A program made the translations under genes and the position numbers. Positions 18,307 through 26,999 of a stretch of DNA of 51,781 nucleotides are shown piece by piece (within the stretch, counting starts at the first letter, position 1; every line of letters begins with the position of its first letter). Origin of the DNA: Candidatus Poribacteria bacterium (lineage in GTDB: Bacteria > Poribacteria > WGA-4E > WGA-3G); contig PYIY01000186.1 in assembly GCA_003635195.1 (NCBI GenBank), positions 1 through 51,781 of the forward strand. Direction: 5' to 3'. The notes beneath the pieces are model-generated. The model saw nothing but the letters and a program-made list of their open reading frames with translations, did no database searches and was not told where the DNA came from.

Positions 18307-19611
18307 TTATTCCGTGCGGAGTGCTTCGATCGGCGAGAGCGACGACGCTTTTGCTGCGGGATACAACCCGAACAGTATACCAATCACCGCCGAGAATGAT
18401 ACGGAGATCAATACCCATTGCGTCGAGACGACGGCGGGCCATTCGGGCACAATTTTAGCGATTTTGACGGCGAGAATTGCCATGCCTTCGCCAGCAAAGA
18501 TGCCCAACCCAACGCCGATCGCGCCACCGACACCACACATGATAACCGCTTCCATTAGGAACTGCACAAGAATATCGAAGCTTTTCGCACCAAGTGCTTT
18601 GCGTAATCCTATTTCGCGTGTACGTTCACTTACGGCGACGAGCATCATGTTCATAATACCGATGCCGCCGACGAGGAGCGAGAACCCAGCGATACTGCCG
18701 AGGGCAATTTTAATCATTTTACTGATTTTTTCTAATTGTGCCATGCCTGAACGCATCTCGAAAAATCTGACGAAATCGTCTTGACCTTTATGCCGTTTTC
18801 GGATGACGGTTTTTACCTCCTCAATCGCTTTCGGGACATCTTTGACGGTATGTGCGTAGACGACGATGTCCTGAATCCGATCATTGCCGGTGAAGCGTTC
18901 TTGAACTGTAGAGATAGGTATAAAGACGAGGTTATCGTAACTCCAACCAAAGCGCAGACTCCTACCGCGCGGCATCATCGTTCCGACAACCGTGAACCGT
19001 TCCGTGGAACGTTTGCTGTCTCTGCGACCCCATCTGTCGTAACGACCACTTCCTTTTGCAATTTTAATCTCTTGTCCCAAGGGTGACTTGTCCCCGAATA
19101 GCGTAGTAGCGACTTCATCACCCAGCACGCAGATTGTCGTAGCCTGTTCGACATCCTCTTCTGTAATAAAGCGGCCCTCTTGCATGTCCCAATCCATAGC
19201 GATTTTATAGGTGGCATCCACGCCGTTGTAACCAGCACGGGTTTCGGAGCCGTCAGCGGCTTGGATTAACGAACCTCTCCATTCCGGGATTCGCGGCGTA
19301 ACGGCACTTACCGATGGACATTCGGCTTCAATCGCCAGGACATCTCCGTATTCCATATATTCGTTGCTGCGGACACGGGTCCACCGTCCTCCGGCGCCTT
19401 GCTTATACCACGTGCGATACATCGTGAACTGGTTAGCACCACCCAATTTCTGTGCATCTTTTAGCACGATTACTTTTGCGCCATCACCGATTGCGATCAT
19501 GGCGAGCACTGCGGCGACCCCGATGATAATGCCGAGCATCGTAAGCAATGAGCGCATTTTGTTTGCGCGGATTGCGGAGATTCCAATGAATAGCCCTTCA
19601 ATTAGGCGCAT
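18307..19611 (-). CDS. MacB-type ABC permease 3
   Basis: The 434-residue paralogue closely resembles permease 4 along its length and especially in the last 150 residues (RSGMAQLEKISK, IAGFSLLVGGIGIMNMML, TREIGLRKALGAK). Near-identity implies recent tandem duplication. It keeps the complete MacB permease topology and the family C-terminus SLSPIEALRTE, so it should be functional if an ATPase is available. A terminator (19735-19765) lies just upstream and separates it from permease 4, which means it needs its own promoter; inverted and direct repeats at 19661-19729 are candidates for its control region. Confidence 0.9.
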   Translation of the reverse strand: MRLIEGLFIGISAIRANKMRSLLTMLGIIIGVAAVLAMIAIGDGAKVIVLKDAQKLGGANQFTMYRTWYKQGAGGRWTRVRSNEYMEYGDVLAIEAECPSVSAVTPRIPEWRGSLIQAADGSETRAGYNGVDATYKIAMDWDMQEGRFITEEDVEQATTICVLGDEVATTLFGDKSPLGQEIKIAKGSGRYDRWGRRDSKRSTERFTVVGTMMPRGRSLRFGWSYDNLVFIPISTVQERFTGNDRIQDIVVYAHTVKDVPKAIEEVKTVIRKRHKGQDDFVRFFEMRSGMAQLEKISKMIKIALGSIAGFSLLVGGIGIMNMMLVAVSERTREIGLRKALGAKSFDILVQFLMEAVIMCGVGGAIGVGLGIFAGEGMAILAVKIAKIVPEWPAVVSTQWVLISVSFSAVIGILFGLYPAAKASSLSPIEALRTE

Positions 19612-19660
19612 ATAATATTTCCAAAGTCTTTGAGATTATCATTTGTTACAATCACTTTGC

Positions 19661-19729
19661 CTTAATTAGACGTTATTAAGCAAAATAAGTTTATTCTCAG
19701 ATTCTGAGATTGATGTGGATTCTCAGAAT
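19661..19729 (-). promoter_or_regulatory. candidate control region of permease 3 with repeated ATTCTCAGA boxes
   Basis: ATTCTCAG (19693-19700) is directly followed by its inverted form ATTCTGAGA (19701-19709), and ATTCTCAGAA recurs at 19719-19728, 26 bases on. CTTAAT (19661-19666) and ATTAAG (19675-19680) form a second inverted repeat. Spacing of two to three helical turns suits an operator, but no regulator is known. Confidence 0.4.
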
Positions 19730-19734
19730 GGAAC

Positions 19735-19765
19735 TAAAAAATAAGGCGCGCTTTCCGAGCGCGCC
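19735..19765 (-). terminator. rho-independent terminator after permease 4
   Basis: Read on the minus strand, GGCGCGCT (complement of 19758-19765) pairs with AGCGCGCC (complement of 19745-19752) over a five-base loop, and TTATTTTTT follows. It lies 34 bases past the stop of permease 4. Confidence 0.8.
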
Positions 19766-19798
19766 TATAAGAACAGATGTTGATTGAATCGTCTGCAT

Positions 19799-21100
19799 TT
19801 AGTCTGTGCGTAGTGCCTCCTTAGGCTGGAGCAGAGAGGCTTTTATGGCGGGATACAGCCCAAACGAGATACCGATCGCCGCGGAGAAAGATACCGAAAT
19901 GAGTACCCACTCCATAGAGACAACGGCGGGCCATTCGGGCACAATTTTAGCGATTTTGACAGCGATCATCGCCATGCCTTCACCAGCAAAAATGCCTAAC
20001 CCAACACCGATCGCACCTCCGATACCACACATTGTCACTGCTTCCATTAGAAACTGTGCCAAAATATCGAAGGGTTTAGCACCGAGGGCCTTCCGCAAGC
20101 CGATCTCGCGGGTACGTTCACTCACAGCGACTAACATCATGTTCATGATACCGATGCCGCCGACGAGGAGCGAGAACCCGGCGATACTCCCTAAGGCAAT
20201 TTTAATCACCTTACTGATTTTCTCTAACTGTGCCATGCCTGAACGCATCGCCCGAATTCTAACGAAGTCATCTTGGTCTCTATGTCGTTTTCTGATGACT
20301 GTTCTCACTTCTTCAATCGCTTTCGGGATAACGTCGATGGTGTTGGCGAAAACCATAATATCGTCAATCCTATCGTTACCTGTGAAGCGTTCTTGTACAG
20401 TTGATATGGGGATAAAAGCGAGATTATCGTAACACCAGCCGAACTGGAGACTGGTGCCCCTCTGTATCATTGTACCAACAACCGTGAGACGTTCGGTGGA
20501 TCGTCTTCTCGCCCGCCGTCCCCATTGGTCGCGATAGATAATCCTTTTTACAATTTTGACTTCTTGTCCTATGGGGGACTTATTACCGAACAGTTCGGTC
20601 GCCAGTTCATCACCCAGTACACAGATTCTTGCTGCGTTTTCGACATCCTCATCTGTAATGAAGCGTCCCTCTTTGACATCCCAATCCATTGCGGTTGTAT
20701 AGGTGGCATCTACGCCGTTATAACCGGCGTAGGCTTCCGTGCCATCCGAGGCTTGAAACAGAACGCCTCTCCAGTCGGAAAGTCGAGGTGTAACTGCGCT
20801 CACGGATGGACATTCTGCCTCGATTGCCAATACATCGTTATAGTCCATGTATTCATTGCTACGGATGCGGACCCATCTATTATTTTCCCGTTTATAGGAT
20901 GTATGATAAAGTGTGATGCGTGTCGCGCCACCTAACTTTTGTACATCCTGTATGACTATTTCCTTCGCGCCATCACCGATGGCTATCATTGCCAGGACCG
21001 CCGCAATACCGATGATAATCCCTAACATCGTTAGTAACGAACGCATCTTGTGCGCACGAATTGCAGCGATCCCAATAGATAGCCCTTCAATTAAACGCAT
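19799..21100 (-). CDS. MacB-type ABC permease 4
   Basis: The 433-residue first member of the permease series starts at an ATG preceded by AGGAGG. It has the MacB four-helix layout, a periplasmic domain with DEDVENAARICVLG, and the FtsX motif TREIGLRKALGAKPFDI. It differs from permease 3 by scattered substitutions only. The terminator right after it makes it a separate transcription unit. The upstream gap (21101-21493) is shared with the divergent WD40 gene and contains GTTTAAAC and an AT-rich tract. Four slightly different periplasmic domains in a row suggest different partners or substrates, perhaps feeding one adaptor. Confidence 0.9.
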   Translation of the reverse strand: MRLIEGLSIGIAAIRAHKMRSLLTMLGIIIGIAAVLAMIAIGDGAKEIVIQDVQKLGGATRITLYHTSYKRENNRWVRIRSNEYMDYNDVLAIEAECPSVSAVTPRLSDWRGVLFQASDGTEAYAGYNGVDATYTTAMDWDVKEGRFITDEDVENAARICVLGDELATELFGNKSPIGQEVKIVKRIIYRDQWGRRARRRSTERLTVVGTMIQRGTSLQFGWCYDNLAFIPISTVQERFTGNDRIDDIMVFANTIDVIPKAIEEVRTVIRKRHRDQDDFVRIRAMRSGMAQLEKISKVIKIALGSIAGFSLLVGGIGIMNMMLVAVSERTREIGLRKALGAKPFDILAQFLMEAVTMCGIGGAIGVGLGIFAGEGMAMIAVKIAKIVPEWPAVVSMEWVLISVSFSAAIGISFGLYPAIKASLLQPKEALRTD

Positions 21101-21493
21101 ATTTCCTCCTAAGTGTTTTAGCGTATCTATTGGTGTATTTTTGATATGTCATTAAGAACATAGGGGTATTTGACTCGATTAACGGAAATAGGTTTAAACA
21201 AGTTTCACATAAAGCGAAAACTTTTTTTGTTTTTTTTGAAATGTGTTAAAATAAGACTGGTGATTAAGATGACCGAAAACTGCTAAAAATGCTGAGCATC
21301 TCGAAATTCGTCTCTTGGTTAATTTATTCGGTTTCGTCAAGGAATATCTTATGGGAGCGTTTCTGAATTTTTCATTTTTTTAAACCTTTTTGTTAGAAAT
21401 CTACCTCTTTATAATAACGATCAAAATCTAATAGCGAATTTGCTTACCTATGCGGTTCATCAATATCCGGTAACTTCACAAAGGAACGCGCCG
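21101..21493. other. divergent intergenic region with candidate promoter for the WD40 gene
   Basis: This 393-base gap is AT-rich and contains no convincing gene. TATAAT at 21410-21415 is a strong -10 box for the WD40 gene at 21494, although the matching -35 (TTTTTG, 21387-21392) is poor. The palindrome GTTTAAAC near 21191 and a T-rich tract (21223-21238) lie on the permease side. The WD40 ribosome binding site is AAGGAA (21481-21486). Confidence 0.5.
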
Positions 21494-23464
21494 ATGTCTA
21501 AATGTATACTATCAATCCTAACACTACTGCTTACCTACTCAATATCTTTTTCTCCTTTCACGATTGTTTTGGCTGATGAGAGAGAGCGGATAAAGCAGGC
21601 TGAAAGAGTAGATATAGATCCAAAAATTTTAACAAATATCTATCCGCAAGAAACCACGATTGCTTTACCACCGAATGCGGTTGCGCGGTTTGGAAGAGGA
21701 GGTAGGTCTGATACTGTAGTATCGCCGGATGGCGACCTTGTTGCTGTTGTATCTCACATTGGTGTGTGGCTTTATTCTGCCTACACCGATGAATTTTTGT
21801 CGCTGCTCGCCTCTAAGGGTGAGAATATTCCGTCAACAGCCGCCTTTTCACCGGATGGCACCCAAATTGCTATCGGGTATAGGAACGGTCCAGCAAGATT
21901 GTGGAGCATTTTTTCTCAAAGCATTGAGGCGGAGCTTCCTGCCTTTCTTCAGGGCGGTCCTGCGACCAGGGTCACATTTTCACCGGACGGCAAACTTTTA
22001 GCGACAAGTGGCTGGAATAATGAGGCTATATTGTGGGATGTTGATACGCGGACGGTTCGCTTCACCTTCAAACATGAGGACACTGTCCGAGTTCTCCTGT
22101 TTTCGCCGGATGGTAGACATTTGGCGACAGGTAGCATGGATACGACGACGAAACTGTGGGACGTTGAAACAGGAAAACAGTTCCGCTCCTTTGCGCATCC
22201 GGATTATCATAGACCGCTCGCGTTTCCCTCCGGTCATACCGAAATCTACAACGAAGGTGGCATTCGTTGCATCGCGTTTTCACCCGACGGCAAGTTTTTA
22301 GCAACAGGCGGTATGTATCGGGATCGCGACGTTAAACTGTGGGACATTGAACAAGGAGAACAGCGTTGGTCCATTACCTTTGAAGCCTCTGCTAAATCCA
22401 TCACATTTTCGCCAGATGGGAGGTATATAGCCACCCATTTCACTGACGACGTTGTTCATGTATTACGGATTGAGGATGGCACGGCTGTCCAATTTAATCT
22501 TGATACAGAAAAATGGATTGGCAGGAGCGAGAGAAAGCCGCCTGCTGAGCATACATCGGAGGGGGTCCGTGTCAGTTTTTCACCGAATGGAAAACACCTC
22601 ATAAATCTTGGTGCGAACAATACAATCAGGGTGCGGGATATTGAAACGGGGGTGGAGGTCAAGACGCTGGTAGGCACTGATGGATACACTAAGACTATGG
22701 GATTCTCATCTGAAGGGGAATACCTTGGGATTAGTATTAGGTATAAAGACGCCGTCGAACTTTGGCGTGAGGAGACTATCGCTCGCTTTCCGCATGAGGT
22801 GCGTGTTATGATTGCTGAAATATCCAGCGATGGAACGTTGTTAGCGACCGGGGGGAGAGACAACAAGGTCAGACTCTGGGATGTGGAAGCTGAGAAACTG
22901 CATCAGACATTATCCGGTCATATAGCTCCCATTCGGGCACTTGCCTTTTCGCCTGATGGGACGCTTCTGGTGAGTAGTGGTGGCCACAACTGGGAAGAAG
23001 TGGAAGGCGATGATGGTACCATTTATCACGTTTCGCTGCGTGATAGTGTCGAAGATAGAACGGCTAAGGTCTGGGATGTCGCAACGGGTGAAAACCTTGT
23101 CACCTTTGAACATCTGGGTCAAGTCCGAGCGATTGCGTTCTCACCTGATGGTACCCTTCTCGCTACGAGTGCTGGCAGAACTGATATCCGATCTACAAAA
23201 ACTTGGCAAGATATCGCTACGCTGAGTACAGTAAACGCAACATGCCTCACATTTTCGCCTGATGGCACCCGCATTGCCGTCGGTATGGGTGGACGGCAAC
23301 CGACGGTTCAAATATGGGATATAGCGACAAGAAAGCCTATTGCAACGTTCACAGGACACAAGCGCAACATTGAATCTCTTGCGTTTTCACCTGATAGCAG
23401 CCTGCTTGTAAGTGGCGGTGCTGATGGCGTTACCTATTTGTGGGATGTAACATCCTATAGGTAG
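21494..23464 (+). CDS. secreted WD40-repeat beta-propeller protein
   Basis: The start at 21494 gives a signal peptide (MSKCILSILTLLLTYSIS..., cleavage near residue 30) and is preceded by AAGGAA; an upstream in-frame TTG at 21440 is unlikely. The 656-residue protein consists of about 13 WD40 blades, each with FSPDG and a closing LWDV or relative (AILWDVDTRTV, TKLWDVETGKQ, VRLWDVEAEKL, VQIWDIATRKP), enough for two propellers. The first blade, with ARFGRGG and IGVWLYSAYT, matches the opening of the two WD40 proteins at 46592 and 48643, marking one family. Such propellers are usually interaction platforms; the ligand is unknown. It ends 10 bases from the convergent nitrilase-like gene. Confidence 0.88.
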   Translation: MSKCILSILTLLLTYSISFSPFTIVLADERERIKQAERVDIDPKILTNIYPQETTIALPPNAVARFGRGGRSDTVVSPDGDLVAVVSHIGVWLYSAYTDEFLSLLASKGENIPSTAAFSPDGTQIAIGYRNGPARLWSIFSQSIEAELPAFLQGGPATRVTFSPDGKLLATSGWNNEAILWDVDTRTVRFTFKHEDTVRVLLFSPDGRHLATGSMDTTTKLWDVETGKQFRSFAHPDYHRPLAFPSGHTEIYNEGGIRCIAFSPDGKFLATGGMYRDRDVKLWDIEQGEQRWSITFEASAKSITFSPDGRYIATHFTDDVVHVLRIEDGTAVQFNLDTEKWIGRSERKPPAEHTSEGVRVSFSPNGKHLINLGANNTIRVRDIETGVEVKTLVGTDGYTKTMGFSSEGEYLGISIRYKDAVELWREETIARFPHEVRVMIAEISSDGTLLATGGRDNKVRLWDVEAEKLHQTLSGHIAPIRALAFSPDGTLLVSSGGHNWEEVEGDDGTIYHVSLRDSVEDRTAKVWDVATGENLVTFEHLGQVRAIAFSPDGTLLATSAGRTDIRSTKTWQDIATLSTVNATCLTFSPDGTRIAVGMGGRQPTVQIWDIATRKPIATFTGHKRNIESLAFSPDSSLLVSGGADGVTYLWDVTSYR

Positions 23465-23474
23465 CGTATCCGTG

Positions 23475-24299
23475 TTACCGCAAACGGTCAGCGGTTTTTT
23501 GATAGCGTGCTTCCATCTCAGGCCCCCGTGCTTGTAAGTATTCCTGCTCCGAGCGGCGCGCTGCCTCGGTGGAAGGCGGCTGGGGAATGTCAATGTTTGC
23601 GGTGCTAATCTGGTCGTTGCCCCATTTATATGCGACGATTTCGCCTTTGCTGATGATGAGGTTCATGCCGACGTTTGCCTCTACAATCGGCACGCCGTTT
23701 TCGCGTGCTCTGGCAAGGACAGTTTGATTCTGTGCCTTACCTTTTGAGCCGTAGGAGGGGATCAGCAGGAATTGCGCACCGTCTAAAACCAGTGTACGCG
23801 CAATCAATGGATTCCATCTGTCGTTGCAAATTAAGATGCCGGCGCGTCCGAATGGTGTATCAAATGCACGAATCGTCTCGCCGATACAATTGAAGTTCCA
23901 CGATGGATGTGTGCCTTCGGCAAACTGCGTTTTGTGATAGGTGCCACATATCTCGCCGTTGCTGTCAATAAACACAGCGGAATTGTAGACGGAGGTGCCA
24001 CATCGCTCGGCGAAACCGAAACAGAGACAGGTTTTGAGTTGGCGAGCAAGCCGTTGGAATCGGTGGATATAAGTACCATCAATCGGCTCGGCAATGTCAA
24101 GCATCGCCTCCGGTGTGGCTTTACCTTCAATGACATCCATGACGATATAGCCTTCTAATACGCCTTCGGTCGCCAAAATTAACTGTGGACTATCTTTCGC
24201 CGCGTCAACGAAGAAAGCCTCCAATTTTTCGGCGTTGGAGGCTTTATCCCATTTAGCAGGTTTCAGCGAAATTGCGGATACTTTGATTGATTGATACAT
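23475..24299 (-). CDS. carbon-nitrogen hydrolase (nitrilase superfamily)
   Basis: The 274-residue cytoplasmic enzyme has the complete Glu-Lys-Cys triad of the nitrilase superfamily: Glu45 in LATEGVLEGY, Lys123 in YHKTQF and Cys158 in ILICNDRWNP. The fold signature RARENGVPIVEANVG near residues 200-215 also fits. Members hydrolyse amides, carbamoyl groups or nitriles; the sequence does not tell which branch applies. The alpha-beta-beta-alpha core is full length. It lies 31 bases downstream of the terpenoid-cyclase-fold gene on the same strand and could be cotranscribed with it, although the roles do not obviously match. Confidence 0.88.
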   Translation of the reverse strand: MYQSIKVSAISLKPAKWDKASNAEKLEAFFVDAAKDSPQLILATEGVLEGYIVMDVIEGKATPEAMLDIAEPIDGTYIHRFQRLARQLKTCLCFGFAERCGTSVYNSAVFIDSNGEICGTYHKTQFAEGTHPSWNFNCIGETIRAFDTPFGRAGILICNDRWNPLIARTLVLDGAQFLLIPSYGSKGKAQNQTVLARARENGVPIVEANVGMNLIISKGEIVAYKWGNDQISTANIDIPQPPSTEAARRSEQEYLQARGPEMEARYQKTADRLR

Positions 24300-24330
24300 A
24301 GATTCTGAAAAAGTCTAAAAGAGGTTATAC

Positions 24331-25443
24331 CTATTTCGGATAGGCTGTGTCAAGGGAGAGGATCGCATAACTGGTTGCTAACACAGGCAATGCTTCCATC
24401 CAGCGGCTATTCTCATTTACCCAGAATCCTTCAGGTTTCTGTACCGCAATCAGTTTTTCTGCGAATTCACGGTACCAATCGTGTGTGATACCTTTTGCGT
24501 CTACAAAGGTGGGTTGATCGTAGAGTCGCAACGCTTTCGCCATCGTGTGGTAGTTATAGTAAAGCCCTTGAGCACCCATGCCGTAGTTCTCTTCCAACGT
24601 AAAATGCTCTTTTATCCACTCGAAAGCGGCTTGGACGCGTTCATCATTCTTATCAACATTTGCGTAGATGAAGCTCAGCAGTCCGGCATACGTCATGCTG
24701 GCATAAGAGCGCGGACTTCCTGCGGCATCTGTTCCGGCTTTGCTTTCACCGTCAGGCGAATAGATAAAACCGCCATCGTTGCCTGCCCACGACTGATCGT
24801 TACTTTCACTGTGATTCTGTGTGCGTTCAAGATACTTAATCGCCTTGTCCCAGACTTCTTGATCATCGGAACCGCTCTCTTTGAGTGCTTGGATAGCAAT
24901 GTTCAGATTGGACAAATCTTTCACGTCTTGGCGGCTGCCGTAGCCGATCCCACCAAAATAAACGCTCTCCTCATCTGTGACCTGTAGTCCTTTCAAAAAA
25001 CCTTGCGCTTTTTTAATAACTTCGTCATATTTCGGATTGCCAGTTGAGGAAAGAGCCATTATGGAAATAGAGGTGTTGTAATTCGGCAGTGCGGGTTGCA
25101 TCTCGACATCATAGATCGCACCGTTAGGCTGCTGCATCCCGACCAACCGCTGAAGCCCCTTTTGGATAAACGGATGGTCCGCCTCTGCGTATTTATTTTC
25201 TGGATGCCGTAAAAAGGCGGTGAGTGCAAGAGCCGTTATTCCGGGATGATTGGCGAAGAGTCCGTCCTCAGCTTGTTGCCCCTTTAGCCATTCCAACCCT
25301 TTGTCAATGCTTTCGACAACCTGCTTGTTTAATTCTGTATATGTTGACGTGTCTGCTGCGTGATGATCGGCTATGCCGTTCTGTAAAACGGCAAATACGA
25401 GGAGCAATATCAGTATGAATCCATACTGTGTTTTCGTTTTCAT
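24331..25443 (-). CDS. exported prenyltransferase/squalene-cyclase-repeat protein
   Basis: The 370-residue protein has a signal peptide (MKTKTQYGFILILLLVFAVLQ) and then several alpha-alpha repeats of terpenoid-cyclase or prenyltransferase-beta type: LEWLKGQQAEDGLFANHPGI, LQRLVGMQQPNGAIYDVE, IKYLERTQNHSES and FIYSPDGES. These toroids occur in squalene cyclases, pectate-lyase-like proteins and many secreted proteins of unknown role. The DxDD motif of squalene-hopene cyclases is not seen, and a cyclase would not need export, so binding or polysaccharide-related activity is more likely. GGGAGA lies before the ATG. It probably precedes the nitrilase-like gene in one transcript. Confidence 0.8.
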   Translation of the reverse strand: MKTKTQYGFILILLLVFAVLQNGIADHHAADTSTYTELNKQVVESIDKGLEWLKGQQAEDGLFANHPGITALALTAFLRHPENKYAEADHPFIQKGLQRLVGMQQPNGAIYDVEMQPALPNYNTSISIMALSSTGNPKYDEVIKKAQGFLKGLQVTDEESVYFGGIGYGSRQDVKDLSNLNIAIQALKESGSDDQEVWDKAIKYLERTQNHSESNDQSWAGNDGGFIYSPDGESKAGTDAAGSPRSYASMTYAGLLSFIYANVDKNDERVQAAFEWIKEHFTLEENYGMGAQGLYYNYHTMAKALRLYDQPTFVDAKGITHDWYREFAEKLIAVQKPEGFWVNENSRWMEALPVLATSYAILSLDTAYPK

Positions 25444-25590
25444 GGTATCTCTCCCTTATGACCAGTTGTTTGTGTCATACTGTGTAGCAAATACGATGCC
25501 AATTTAGAAAGACGATTACTGCGCTAATTCTCGGAATTCAGCGGATAATTCCGTCAATAACTGAACACTGCTGTCTATAATCTGAACAGT

Positions 25591-25633
25591 TTTCCTCTTA
25601 AAGTCCCCTTGATAAGGGGGATTTAGGGGGTTA
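25591..25633. repeat. GC-rich 43-nt intergenic element, second copy
   Basis: TTTCCTCTTAAAGTCCCC then TTGATAAGGGGGATTTAG and GGGGGTTA match 11393-11434 with a single inserted T. It ends four bases from the stop codon of the Gfo/Idh gene. Confidence 0.75.
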
Positions 25634-25636
25634 TTC

Positions 25637-26674
25637 CTACGAGATTCGCACGGTTTCGCCTGTTTCTGAAGACTGCATCGCCGCGTCGTAGACCTGCATG
25701 ACTTTGCGGATTTCCTCAGGTTTGACAACCAGTTCTTCGCCTTTGTTCAGGACATCGGCGATGTTCTGGTAGTAGGATTTCCATGTCGTCTGAACGCTTT
25801 TGACGACAAGTTCACGGTTCTCACCACCTGCCTCGGTCCAGACTTTGGCATAGTTTTCGGGATCTTGCTGCGCGGCGTCGATATTCCCCTCGCGCATCGG
25901 GCCTTCCTGTGGGTCGAGTCCGTATTTGATTAACCCCCCTAAATCCCCGACGATATACCAGCGCGGTTTCTCGGCTTTCGAGAGGTTGCTGATCTCAATC
26001 TGATATCGGACATCGTTCTCAAATTTAATGATAAGATTGCCATAGTTGCCGATATCGGTGTCCCACCGGGTGTTGTAGTGAATATCACAGAAGACGGATT
26101 CAACGGGTGCCGTTACGAGTTGCAGTGCCTGATCGACGAAGTGTGCGGGCCAGTCATAAAGGATACCGCCACTTTGGCTTTTGACCCCGCGCCAACCGCC
26201 GGGTGCGCCATAACGCATAATCGCGACCTGATAGAGATAAGGTGTTCCGAGCAAACTGTCGTCAATAATTTTTCTGATGGTATTGTAGTCCCAATCCCAT
26301 CTGCGGTTATGAAAGACGCTGAGCAGCACATCGTTCCGTTTGCTCGCAGCGATCATTGCGTCCGCTTCTTCGGTATTCATCGCCATAATTTTGTCTGTGA
26401 CGACGTGTTTGCCCGCATCCATCGCTTTGATGGCGAGTTCAGCATGGGTGTCGTGTGGTGTGGCTAATACAACAAGGTCAACGGCATCATCTGCGATAAC
26501 TTCGTCAATAGTTTGATAGCTTTGCGCGTTTGGGTATGCTTCGCGTGCAGCCTCACGGCGTTCAGCATCCCGCGTGGCAATAGCGTAAAGGTTCAATCCA
26601 TCTGCCAAACCGACGAGGTAAGAATGAAAAGCGCGTCCAGCGTATCCGTAGCCAATAACGGCAGTATTTACCAT
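25637..26674 (-). CDS. Gfo/Idh/MocA-family NAD(P)-dependent oxidoreductase
   Basis: The 345-residue enzyme starts with the Rossmann loop VIGYGYAGRAFHSYL, followed by the family hallmark DKIMAMNTEEADAM, where the lysine of the usual EKP motif is kept. The C-terminal domain includes KYGLDPQEGPMREG, typical of the scyllo-inositol dehydrogenase-like branch. These enzymes oxidise or reduce sugars, inositols or their derivatives. HNRRWDWDY near residue 122 matches the substrate-binding loop of the same branch. No inositol genes lie beside it. Repeat G abuts the start codon, so the promoter lies inside or upstream of that repeat. Confidence 0.88.
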   Translation of the reverse strand: MVNTAVIGYGYAGRAFHSYLVGLADGLNLYAIATRDAERREAAREAYPNAQSYQTIDEVIADDAVDLVVLATPHDTHAELAIKAMDAGKHVVTDKIMAMNTEEADAMIAASKRNDVLLSVFHNRRWDWDYNTIRKIIDDSLLGTPYLYQVAIMRYGAPGGWRGVKSQSGGILYDWPAHFVDQALQLVTAPVESVFCDIHYNTRWDTDIGNYGNLIIKFENDVRYQIEISNLSKAEKPRWYIVGDLGGLIKYGLDPQEGPMREGNIDAAQQDPENYAKVWTEAGGENRELVVKSVQTTWKSYYQNIADVLNKGEELVVKPEEIRKVMQVYDAAMQSSETGETVRIS

Positions 26675-26999
26675 AATTAGTTTTCAGTTTTCAGTTTTCA
26701 GTTTTCAGTTACGCTCTTGTGACAGGAGCTTATCTGTTACCACCACAAGGTGTCTTTGATTGAAAACCGATGACTAACGACTCCTTTATTTATAAAGTTA
26801 ATTGTGGGTGTTTCATTATTCGCGAAGGTTTTGTACCGCAAACTGTTAGTTTGCGGGCAACCGTTGGATGCGATAAAACCACTCGTGTCCCGAAAGACCA
26901 CAATCTAACAGATTATGGGACAAAGTATATGCGACCGGGCAACTTTTCTCAACCGATGCCTTTATGATTTATGAAACACTCTCAGTTAATTTGCACAAT
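26675..26999. repeat. intergenic region with heptad repeat G and small hairpins
   Basis: Four TTTTCAG units stand in a row at 26680-26708, opposed by TTGAAAACCGATGACTAACG (26760-26779), forming repeat G. Farther on, CCGCAAAC (26836-26843) and GTTTGCGG (26849-26856) make an eight-base-pair hairpin with a five-base loop, and AATCT/AGATT at about 26901-26913 another small one. No convincing gene is present in the remaining sequence. Confidence 0.65.

Noticed and set aside
21182..21240. T-rich tract between permease 4 and the WD40 gene as a terminator
   Set aside because: No GC stem precedes the T-run and the flanking genes are divergent, so no terminator is needed there.
25928..25955. ACCCCCCTAAATCCCC inside the Gfo/Idh gene resembles the 43-nt GC-rich repeat
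   Set aside because: It encodes GDLGGLIKYG at a position where the family normally has a similar glycine-rich KYGLDPQE segment, so codon choice explains it better than an insertion.
26770..26967. A 65-codon open frame in the gap upstream of the DUF547 gene
   Set aside because: It overlaps repeat G and small hairpins, has no ribosome binding site and no protein-like pattern.
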